A stretch of DNA of 19,310 nt from Lachnospiraceae bacterium UBA6998 (GTDB taxonomy: Bacteria; Bacillota; Clostridia; Lachnospirales; Lachnospiraceae), in the NCBI GenBank assembly GCA_002448395.1, contig DJXS01000059.1, forward strand, positions 1 to 19,310, read 5' to 3'. The position numbers were made by a program, and so were the translations under genes. Shown piece after piece: positions 12,765-19,310 of this stretch. Position 1 is the first letter of the stretch; each line of letters begins with the position of its first letter. The notes below the pieces were generated by a model, which ran no database searches, was not told the origin of the DNA, and saw nothing but the letters and a program-made list of their open reading frames with translations.

Positions 12765-14633
12765 ATGAGAAAACTCGCGCTTTCCGACGAAGTGCTTCTG
12801 AGTGTTCAGAAGCCGGCGCGATACCTCGGAAACGAGGCCAATGCGGTCTACAAGGACCGCGGGAAGGTGGACATCCGGTTTGCGATGTGCTTCCCCGACG
12901 TCTACGAGGTGGGCATGTCCCATCTGGGAATTCAGATTTTATACGATATGTTTAACCGCAGAGAGGATACCTGGTGCGAGCGGGTATACTCCCCGTGGCT
13001 GGACCTTGACAAAATATTGCGGGACCGGAAGATCCCGCTTTTTGCGTTGGAATCGCAGGACCCGATCCGGGATTTTGACTTGCTGGGGATCACGCTGCAG
13101 TTCGAGCTCTGCTACACAAATGTGCTGCAGATCCTGGATCTGTCGGGGATTCCTCTGCGGGCCTCGGAGCGCGATGAGTCTTATCCGATCGTGATCGGAG
13201 GCGGCCCCTGCTCCTATAATCCGGAGCCGATCGCGGAATTTTTTGACATGTTCTACATCGGCGAGGGAGAAGTTGTGTATGACCAGCTTCTGGACCTGTA
13301 TAAGGCAATGAAAGCAGAGGGAAAGAGCCGCAGGGAGTTTCTGATCGCTGCCGCTTCGCAGGTGCCAGGCATCTATGTGCCGTCACTCTACTCGGTAACC
13401 TACAAGGAGGACGGGACGATCGCGTCCTTTACGCCAACAGTTCCGGGTGTTCCCACGCATGTAGTTAAGCAGACAGTAAAAGATCTGGACGCGTCACCTT
13501 ATCCGCTGCATCAGCTGGTGCCCTTCATTCAGATCACGCAGGACCGCGCGGTTGTGGAGATTCAGAGGGGCTGTATCCGCGGCTGCCGTTTCTGTCAGGC
13601 GGGCATGATCTACCGGCCGAATCGGGAGAGATCCTTGGAGCGGCTCTGTAAATACACAGACGCGCTGATTGAGAATACGGGCTTTGACAATTTTACGCTC
13701 AGCTCACTCAGTTCCAGTGACTATACCTGTATCAAAGAGCTTGTGGAATATTTTGTCGACACATACGGACCGCGCGGGACATCTCTCCAGCTTCCCTCGC
13801 TGCGTGTGGACTCACTTTCCCTCGACGTCATGACTAAACTTCACGATGCCAGGAGGGGAAATCTGACTTTTGCCCCGGAGGCGGGCTCCCAGAGACTTCG
13901 TGACGTCATCAACAAGGGACTCACGGAAGAGGAGATTCTTGACGGCGCGCGGGAAGCCTTCCGCGGCGGCTGGAAGAAGGTCAAACTCTATTTCATGCTG
14001 GGACTGCCCACGGAGACGCCCGAGGACCGGTTCGCGATCGCGGATCTGGCCAATAAGATCGCTGTGGCCTACTTCCAGGAAGTCCCCAAAGAAAAGCGCA
14101 ATGGGCGCTGCGACATAACAGTGAGCACGTCCTTCTTCGTGCCCAAAGCATTCACGCCCCTTCAGTGGGCGCCCATGTACACACCAGAGGAGTACTTGTC
14201 TTTTGCCTCAACGGTTTATGACGGCATTCAGTCCGTCCTGAACCGCCGCAGCATCTGGTACAAGTACCATGAGGCGGACGGAACTGTCCTCGAGGGATTC
14301 CTCGCGCGGGGCGACAGGCGCTGTTCGGAGGTGATCCTGGAAGCTTACCGGCTCGGCGCGATGTACGACGCCTGGATCGAGACCTGGGACTACTCCCGCT
14401 GGCTCAAAGCCTGCGAGAATACCGGGGTGGACATGGCATTCTTCGCGCTCCGCGAGCGCTCGCTGGACGAGATCCTGCCCTGGGACTTCATCGACATCGG
14501 CGTGACGAAGTCATTTCTTGTGCGGGAGTGGAAGCGGGCTCAGGAAGCTGTGGTGACGCCCAACTGCCGCGAGCAGTGCTCCGGGTGTGGGGCGGCGAGA
14601 TTCGGATGTGGAATTTGCAAGAGAAATGATTAG
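12765..14633 (+). CDS. TIGR03960-type radical SAM protein
   Basis: The protein has 622 residues; AGGAGG (12754-12759) precedes the ATG. The N-terminal 240 residues resemble a B12-binding-like fold with VYEVGMSHLGIQILYD and IGGGPCSYNPEPIAEFFDMF. The radical SAM core follows, with the cluster motif C270-x3-C274-x2-C277 (in GCIRGCRFCQAG), FAPEAGSQRLRDVINKG and the KLYFMLGLPTE strand. A C-terminal cysteine cluster (C601, C605, C608, C615, C618) suggests a second metal site. The family is widespread in Firmicutes and occurs beside or fused to TIGR03936-type proteins; the substrate is not established. Here the partner follows after an unusually long spacer. There is no sign of disruption. Confidence 0.92.
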   Translation: MRKLALSDEVLLSVQKPARYLGNEANAVYKDRGKVDIRFAMCFPDVYEVGMSHLGIQILYDMFNRREDTWCERVYSPWLDLDKILRDRKIPLFALESQDPIRDFDLLGITLQFELCYTNVLQILDLSGIPLRASERDESYPIVIGGGPCSYNPEPIAEFFDMFYIGEGEVVYDQLLDLYKAMKAEGKSRREFLIAAASQVPGIYVPSLYSVTYKEDGTIASFTPTVPGVPTHVVKQTVKDLDASPYPLHQLVPFIQITQDRAVVEIQRGCIRGCRFCQAGMIYRPNRERSLERLCKYTDALIENTGFDNFTLSSLSSSDYTCIKELVEYFVDTYGPRGTSLQLPSLRVDSLSLDVMTKLHDARRGNLTFAPEAGSQRLRDVINKGLTEEEILDGAREAFRGGWKKVKLYFMLGLPTETPEDRFAIADLANKIAVAYFQEVPKEKRNGRCDITVSTSFFVPKAFTPLQWAPMYTPEEYLSFASTVYDGIQSVLNRRSIWYKYHEADGTVLEGFLARGDRRCSEVILEAYRLGAMYDAWIETWDYSRWLKACENTGVDMAFFALRERSLDEILPWDFIDIGVTKSFLVREWKRAQEAVVTPNCREQCSGCGAARFGCGICKRND

Positions 14634-14911
14634 CTTGGTGAGTGATTTGAGGCGGTTGGGCATAAGACGGTCGGTTCTGTATTCTGTACACAAGCAAATT
14701 AGCGGAACATCGGCCTGTTGAATATAATTGATCAAATAATCGACTGATATTGGGTATAGAGTAGATTGATTAGATAAATGTGCCCAACAAATCATAATAA
14801 CAATCAGACATAGACAAAATATCGAGTTTCCGTTGTGTATAGGGGAGTAAACAGGCAATCTGTGCCCAACAGGCCGGAAATGATAAATAGCAGTCAGCAG
14901 GAGGATCTCCT
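14634..14911 (+). repeat. Repeat-structured spacer between the radical SAM gene and its partner
   Basis: This AT-richer stretch contains two imperfect direct copies about 80 bases apart. Copy 1 starts near 14754 (TTGGGTATAGAGTAG, later TGTGCCCAACA at 14779-14789). Copy 2 starts near 14833 (TTGTGTATAGGGGAG, later TGTGCCCAACA at 14861-14871). Both continue into similar ATAA and CAGnCA words. An inverted GTTGGGCA at 14655-14662 can pair with either TGCCCAAC. No ORF, promoter or terminator is convincing. It could be a decayed small repeat element. Confidence 0.5.
14899..14904 (+). promoter_or_regulatory. Ribosome binding site that decides a TTG start
   Basis: AGGAGG lies seven bases before the TTG at 14912; no ATG is suitably placed. 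GGAG and CTCC within 14900-14910 can form a four-pair mini-hairpin covering the site. Confidence 0.75.
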
Positions 14912-15676
14912 TTGAGAGTCAGAGTAAAGTTTGCAAAATATGGCCCTATGAAGTTCATAGGGCACCTTGAATTGATGAGATATCTGCAGAGCGCCGTCAG
15001 GCGCACAGAAATTCCTGTCAAGTATGACGAAGGGATGCACCAGAGAATGGTCATGTCCTTCGCGATGCCTCTTGGCGTAGGGCCGATCAGCAGCGCGGAA
15101 TATATGGATATCGAGCTGGAAGCGCCGATCTCGACTGAAAAGGCGATGAAACAGCTGGGAGAGCATATGTGCGAGGGGCTGGATATACTGGATTTCCGGG
15201 AAGTGGACGGCGGCAAGAGGATGAAGGCTATGACAATAGTGGCTGCCGCTGACTATGAAGTGTGGTTCAGAGAGGGATTCACGCCGGACTGGGACTGGAA
15301 AGCCGGATTGAAAGAATTCTGCAGCAGGGAGAGCATACCCTGGGTCAAGGAGACCAAGAAAGGCACCAGGGAAGTAGATATGAGAAGCTGGATCTACGAC
15401 TGGGAGATTCGAGAGACCTCGCCTGCAGGTACGGAGCCCCCAACTGCAGATCCGGGGACCCCGTCTGCAAGCGTGGAAACTTCTGTCTACCTCCGCCTTT
15501 GCTGCAGTGTTGGAGACAATTTAAAACCGGAACAACTCTTTGGAGAGATGTTCCGGTCCTATGGTCATGAATTGCCGCCTTTTGCGCTGCAGGTGCACAG
15601 ACTGGATCTGCTCACTGCGGACGAGGCGGGAGAAAATTATATTTCTTTGGGAGACCTCGGAAGTCGAATACCTTGA
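14912..15676 (+). CDS. TIGR03936-type radical SAM-associated protein (DUF2344)
   Basis: The protein has 254 residues from a TTG start supported by AGGAGG. The N-terminus RVRVKFAKYGPMKFIGHLELMR and the following MHQRMVMSFAMPLGVGPIS are the family hallmark. The protein is the usual partner of TIGR03960-type radical SAM proteins; function unknown. Residues about 168-190 are a Pro/Thr/Ser/Glu-rich linker that may be a lineage insertion. In many Firmicutes this pair precedes a ribonuclease G-like gene; here the next gene is a convergent MATE transporter. The last eight residues, GDLGSRIP, are repeated in the same frame after the TGA stop (15692-15718), again ending in a stop. Confidence 0.87.
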   Translation: MRVRVKFAKYGPMKFIGHLELMRYLQSAVRRTEIPVKYDEGMHQRMVMSFAMPLGVGPISSAEYMDIELEAPISTEKAMKQLGEHMCEGLDILDFREVDGGKRMKAMTIVAAADYEVWFREGFTPDWDWKAGLKEFCSRESIPWVKETKKGTREVDMRSWIYDWEIRETSPAGTEPPTADPGTPSASVETSVYLRLCCSVGDNLKPEQLFGEMFRSYGHELPPFALQVHRLDLLTADEAGENYISLGDLGSRIP

Positions 15677-15718
15677 GGTAATCAGTACTTAGGAGACCTC
15701 GGAAGCAGGATCCCGTAA
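15650..15718 (+). repeat. In-frame duplicated C-terminal coding segment across a stop codon
   Basis: GGAGACCTCGGAAG occurs at 15650-15663 and 15692-15705, 42 bases apart and in the same frame. Each copy encodes GDLGSRIP followed by a stop (TGA, then TAA). The copies differ only by synonymous codons after the shared 14 bases (and in the stop codon). Confidence 0.85.
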
Positions 15719-15729
15719 TAGTAAGCTTA

Positions 15730-17187
15730 TCATTCTTCGGAAGCTTCTTGCTCCCGAGTTCCTTGTGCCTGAGTCCCTCGCTCCTCAGTGCTCGCCTTCA
15801 TCACTGCCAGCGGCACTACCACCTGCCTGTAGATCTTCCTGAAGAAGATGAAGGAAAGGACAACGGAGACGCCTTCGGCGATGGGGAAAGCCCACCAGAC
15901 GTTGGTGACTTCGCCGGTTTTGGAAAGGAGCCACGCGACCGGCAGCAGAACGACCAGCTGTCTGCCCAGGGAGATGATCAGGGAGTAAATGCTCCGTGAG
16001 AAGGCCTGGAAGATGGAGCCCGAGATGATGCCGATGGCGGCCAGCGGGAAGCAAAGGCTGATGATCCGCTGAGCGGGAATGCCGATCTGGAGCATCGCTT
16101 CGTCGGCGTTGAAGAAGCCGAGGAGCACGTCGGGGAACAGATTCATGATCGCTGTTCCGCAGAGCATGATCACAACGGCGACGCCGAAGGAGAATTTCAG
16201 GGCTTCGTCGATTCGCTCTTTCTGTCTGGCGCCGTAGTTGTAGGCCAGGACGGGGATCAGTCCGTTGTTGAGACCGAAGACCGGCATGAAGAAGAAGCTC
16301 TGCAGCTTGAAGTAGACGCCGAAGACCGCTGTAGCAGTCGTGGAGAAGGCTGTCAGGATCATGTTCATGCCGTAGGTCATGACAGAACCGATGGACATCA
16401 TGAGGATGGACGGCACACCGACGACGTAAATACGGCCGATCGTGTCAAGGTCGGGACGAAGGATCCCGTGCCAGCCAAGACGGATGTCAGGGTTGAACTT
16501 CAGGTTCATGATAAGGCCCAGGATGGCGGCTATGCTTTGGCCCAGGACTGTGGCGTAAGCGGCGCCCGCGACGCCGAATTTCGGGCAGCCGAAGAGGCCG
16601 AAGATCATGATCGGGTCGAAGATGATGTTGATAATAGCGCCGGCGGTCTGGCTGATCATACTCAGCTGGGTGCGGCCGGTGGACTGCAGAAGTCTCTCAA
16701 AGGTCATCTGGAAGAAGAGACCGATCGAGAAGCCGGTTACCGTGGAGAGATAGGCGTGGCCGTCTCTGATGATCTCCGCAGCGGCGGCTGAGTTTGAGCT
16801 GCCGCCCAGCTGCACTGCGATCGCCCAGTGGGACAGAAACAGTGAGAAGAGCAGGAATGCTATATAGCTGCAGAATGTCAGGAAGATGCCGGTGTTAGCG
16901 GCGCTGTCTGCTTTGTCAAAGCGCTTCTCGCCTAGGGATCGGGAGAGCAGGGCGTTCATACCGACGCCGGTACCTGAGCCGACGGCGATCATCAGATTCT
17001 GCAGAGGAAATGCGTAAGTTACGGCGGAGAGCGCGTTCTCTCCGAGCCTTGCGACGAAGATGCTGTCCACTACGTTGTAGAGGGCCTGCACCAGCATAGA
17101 GATCATCATGGGAAGAGCCATGCTGATGATCAGTCTTTTGACGGGCATGACGCCCATTTTGTTTTCTTTGGAAGTGTTTGATGCCAA
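15730..17187 (-). CDS. MATE family multidrug/cation exporter
   Basis: The protein has 485 residues from a TTG start at 17187, supported by AAGGAG eight bases upstream; the first in-frame ATG would remove ten residues and has no clear site. It has the usual twelve hydrophobic segments in two homologous halves, with family features such as PMMISMLVQALYNVVDSIFVARLG near the start and the matching second-half segment beginning VGVPSILMMSIGSVMTYG. Members of this family export drugs, metabolites or cations using Na+ or H+ gradients; the substrate cannot be told. The C-terminal 20 residues are a polar Gln/Glu-rich tail. It is convergent with the TIGR03936-type gene, with only 53 bases between the stops and no clear terminator. 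Confidence 0.93.
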   Translation of the reverse strand: MASNTSKENKMGVMPVKRLIISMALPMMISMLVQALYNVVDSIFVARLGENALSAVTYAFPLQNLMIAVGSGTGVGMNALLSRSLGEKRFDKADSAANTGIFLTFCSYIAFLLFSLFLSHWAIAVQLGGSSNSAAAAEIIRDGHAYLSTVTGFSIGLFFQMTFERLLQSTGRTQLSMISQTAGAIINIIFDPIMIFGLFGCPKFGVAGAAYATVLGQSIAAILGLIMNLKFNPDIRLGWHGILRPDLDTIGRIYVVGVPSILMMSIGSVMTYGMNMILTAFSTTATAVFGVYFKLQSFFFMPVFGLNNGLIPVLAYNYGARQKERIDEALKFSFGVAVVIMLCGTAIMNLFPDVLLGFFNADEAMLQIGIPAQRIISLCFPLAAIGIISGSIFQAFSRSIYSLIISLGRQLVVLLPVAWLLSKTGEVTNVWWAFPIAEGVSVVLSFIFFRKIYRQVVVPLAVMKASTEERGTQAQGTREQEASEE

Positions 17188-17234
17188 GGGTGTTTCTCCT
17201 TAAATTTTCAGTCTTAACTCATAAATCACGTGGC

Positions 17235-17240
17235 ATTATA
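17235..17240 (-). promoter_or_regulatory. Extended -10 promoter of the MATE gene
   Basis: On the minus strand the sequence reads TGCTATAAT, an extended -10 element, 47 bases upstream of the start. No good -35 box is seen, as is common for extended -10 promoters. Confidence 0.5.
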
Positions 17241-17326
17241 GCACAGAAAACACAGGAACCGCTACCTCATAATTGCACATAATAGCGGACCAATTTGAAG
17301 ATTTTGCAAAAATGAGGAGATCTGCC

Positions 17327-17971
17327 ATGGACAGAGAGATCTATACCCTGAAAGTCTATTCTACCAGGATGGAATACGATTCGTTCCAGTTGGAGCTGAC
17401 GCCGAAGGAAAACGAAGAAGCCAACGACTATTACGGGATGAATTTTAATGTCACGGTATGGTGCCGGGGGCAGATGTGCGCCAAGCTCTGGGGCAAGCTC
17501 TATGACGAGAATCTTGTCTACTCCTGCGGCATGGATATTCTCAATGCCGCGGATCCCTTCGGAAGGGAGGAAGTAGCTTTGGCGGAAGCCTTCAACGGAT
17601 GTCAGGAGCTCTGTGTCCGGGAGGAGCCGTGGCAAAATATACAGGGCTTCTCAGGTTACATTCAGGGCGTGTTTGTGATGCCTCAGTATAGGCGACGGGG
17701 GATCGCAAGCTATCTTTTGACTTATTTGGACAGGATCCTGCGCCATGCGATGAATATCCGGATCCGGGCGGTGGGAATCTCGCCGATGCCGGTGGCGGAA
17801 ATTGGCGGAGATGTGGTGGAAGACAGAGAGCTGCTGCTAATTAACAGGGCATTACTGGAGCATTGCGGCTACCACGAGATCATGGATCTGTCACTGAATG
17901 GGATGATGTACGGAGATTATGAGGAGGAAGCTTCGGGGACCGGTTACTATGTGCGGGTGTATCCGGTGTGA
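17327..17971 (+). CDS. GNAT family N-acetyltransferase
   Basis: The protein has 214 residues from the ATG at 17327, which has GAGGAG seven bases upstream; upstream in-frame starts at 17312 and 17273 are less well placed. The acetyl-CoA-binding motif A is visible at residues 115-131: VFVMPQYRRRGIASYLL, with the R-R-R-G-I-A phosphate loop. LLINRALLEHCGYHEIMDL near 170-188 fits the end of a GNAT fold. The N-terminal half has no clear domain signature. The family moves an acetyl group from acetyl-CoA to an amine; the substrate is unknown. It is divergent from the MATE gene and convergent with the rhodanese gene. Confidence 0.8.
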   Translation: MDREIYTLKVYSTRMEYDSFQLELTPKENEEANDYYGMNFNVTVWCRGQMCAKLWGKLYDENLVYSCGMDILNAADPFGREEVALAEAFNGCQELCVREEPWQNIQGFSGYIQGVFVMPQYRRRGIASYLLTYLDRILRHAMNIRIRAVGISPMPVAEIGGDVVEDRELLLINRALLEHCGYHEIMDLSLNGMMYGDYEEEASGTGYYVRVYPV

Positions 17972-17996
17972 GATGTGATTTGGAGATTGAACGGAT

Positions 17997-18032
17997 AAAA
18001 AAGAAAGCTGATGCGTCACTGCACCAGCTTTC
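17997..18032 (-). terminator. Terminator of the rhodanese gene, overlapping its stop
   Basis: On the minus strand GAAAGCTG (18025-18032) pairs with CAGCTTTC (18003-18010), with inner TGC/GCA pairing, followed by a T6 run (17997-18002). The stop codon lies in the loop. On the plus strand the same hairpin may weakly terminate the acetyltransferase transcript. Confidence 0.8.
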
Positions 18033-18339
18033 CTTTGAAGCGGTTCACACCGCCGATATTTGTCACATTCTTGTAGCCCATCTCCCGGATCATGGAGACA
18101 GCCTGGCCTGAGCGGGCGCCGCTCTGGCAGTATACATAGAGCGGGGCGTTTATGTCCCGAACGTGGTTGACGATAAAATGAATGCTGTTGAGGGGCACGT
18201 TGACAGCGCCCTCGATGTGGCCGGCTTCGTATTCGGGGCCGGTTCTTACGTCTATGAGAAAGGCGCCGGGAGTCGCCCGGAACTGTTCTACGGCGATATT
18301 GATGTCGGTTCTGTTAAACAATTTATCCCAAAAGCCCAT
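18016..18339 (-). CDS. Single-domain rhodanese-like protein
   Basis: The protein has 107 residues; AAAGGA precedes the ATG at 18339. It is one rhodanese domain: FLIDVRTGPEYEAGHIEGAVNVPL (27-50) and the active-site loop C71-Q-S-G-A-R76 after YVYC, then GYKNVTNIGGV. The catalytic cysteine is present, so sulfur transfer through a cysteine persulfide is plausible; the acceptor is unknown. There is no signal peptide, so it is probably cytosolic. It is monocistronic with its own terminator and an extended -10 promoter. Confidence 0.93.
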   Translation of the reverse strand: MGFWDKLFNRTDINIAVEQFRATPGAFLIDVRTGPEYEAGHIEGAVNVPLNSIHFIVNHVRDINAPLYVYCQSGARSGQAVSMIREMGYKNVTNIGGVNRFKGKLVQ

Positions 18340-18374
18340 TTTACGTATTCCTTTCCAAAACTATGTTTCCAGTC

Positions 18375-18380
18375 AGTATA
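18375..18380 (-). promoter_or_regulatory. Extended -10 promoter of the rhodanese gene
   Basis: On the minus strand TGTTATACT forms an extended -10 element about 36 bases upstream of the start. The -35 region is weak. Confidence 0.45.
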
Positions 18381-18456
18381 ACACAAACCGCAGTTATGAT
18401 AAAATAGTAAGCAAAATTATCTGAAAAACATACAATTATTATCGAGGTCCAACATT

Positions 18457-19304
18457 ATGATTCACAAGATCATCAAAAAAGAGATTCAGGTTCCGGGAAC
18501 ATTAGAGGACACTTATATGGAGACTCTTCTTCTGAGTGTCACGGATAAGTTCTCGGTACAGGAGAGACCGCTCATACTGGTCTGCCCCGGCGGCGGGTAC
18601 AATCACACTTCGGACAGGGAAGCGGAGATAGTAGCGATGCAGTTTAACGCCATGGGCTATCACACGGCAGTCCTGCGCTATTCCTGTAAGCCGGCGGTGT
18701 TCCCGACAGCTCTTTTAGAGCTGACTAAAGCGGTGGCTTTCTTCAGGGAACATGCGGGTGAGTACTGTATCGATCCGGACAGGATCGCAGTCCTGGGCTT
18801 TTCGGCGGGAGGGCATCTGGCAGCATCGTTTGGCAGTATTTTGGAATACAGAATGGTTTGCACAGATCAGAAAGGAGAACGGCGTGAATCTCACGGCGGA
18901 GCAGATAAGAGCCTGATGGCCTGATCCTGGCCTATCCGGTGATCACTTCCGGGGAATTTGCCCATCGGGGCTCCTTCGACGATCTGCTGGGAGAGGCGCG
19001 AAGCGCAGACCCGGCCTGGCTTGCCAAAATGTCCCTGGAGAAGCAGGATATCAAGGATATGCCGCCGGTCTTCATGTGGCATACGTCCTATGACAACGCC
19101 GTGCCGCTGCAGAATTCCCTGTTTCTTGCCACGGCGCTCATAAACGCGAAAAAGCCTTTGGAATATCATATTTTCCCCGGAGATGTGCACGGCATGAGCC
19201 TGGCCGACTGGAGGACGAGATCCGAGGAGCGCGTGGAGGATACGCCCGCCACGGCATGGATCGGTCTGGCCCACACCTGGCTGGAAAACTGGAAGAAACA
19301 CTGA
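18457..19304 (+). pseudogene. Alpha/beta hydrolase (acetyl-esterase-like), broken by two +1 frameshifts
   Basis: The ATG at 18457 has GAGG nine bases upstream. The first frame gives PGGGY (oxyanion-type loop, 44-48) and GFSAGGH with nucleophile S116, then loses homology after FGS. Omitting one base near 18838 restores a reading beginning FWNTEWFAQIRKENG. Omitting one base near 18911 joins AEQIR to PDGLILAYPV and the rest. The restored protein of about 281 residues includes SYDNAVP (acid Asp) and GDVHGMSLA (catalytic His), so the whole triad would be intact. As read, translation stops at 18924 and yields about 155 residues without Asp and His. Relatives are small esterases of the Aes/BD-FAE type acting on acetylated substrates. 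Sequencing error remains an alternative to true decay. Confidence 0.85.
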
Positions 19305-19310
19305 CAAAGC

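Noticed and set aside
15720..15750. Two AAGCTT palindromes near the convergent stops as a terminator
   Set aside because: The pairing is only six bases with no T-tract on either strand.

Overview
The window looks like a chromosomal segment of a Gram-positive anaerobe of the Clostridia, most likely Lachnospiraceae-like. The indications are AGGAGG-type ribosome binding sites, TTG starts, surface proteins built on aromatic cell-wall-binding repeats, a BspA-like leucine-rich-repeat protein, a bioY gene with a BirA-type operator, and the TIGR03960/TIGR03936 radical-SAM pair. This is a reading of gene content; no database search was possible.

Layout. Bases 1-866 are the 3' part of a group II intron: the maturase ORF, then domains V and VI. 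Two large secreted cell-wall-binding proteins follow on the + strand. The first is BspA-like (988-3465); the second has a CAP domain, an Ig-like segment and 17.5 wall-binding repeats of 20 residues (3618-6263). They share a homologous C-terminal module. A strong promoter then reads into a short structured leader with a terminator, upstream of a PcfJ-like protein (6470-8290). Bases 8360-8932 are decayed sequence holding an XRE-type regulator remnant and a partial duplicate of the neighbouring DUF1284 gene.

On the minus strand lie DUF1284 (8925-9320), the biotin transporter component bioY (9472-10044) and shikimate kinase aroK (10181-10723). A BirA-type operator overlaps both the bioY -35 box and the aroK terminator hairpin. 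Divergently on + lies an apparent operon: a membrane-anchored glycerophosphodiester phosphodiesterase (10896-12746), a TIGR03960-type radical SAM protein (12765-14633) and its TIGR03936-type partner (14912-15676). The partner is separated by a repeat-structured 278-base spacer.

The last part holds a MATE exporter (minus), a GNAT acetyltransferase (plus), a small rhodanese (minus) and an alpha/beta hydrolase broken by two +1 frameshifts (plus). No tRNA, rRNA or CRISPR array was seen. No multi-gene defence system was recognised. The most unusual items are the PcfJ leader RNA, the layered control region of bioY, the repeated in-frame C-terminus beyond a stop codon at 15650-15718, and the surface-protein repeat arrays.
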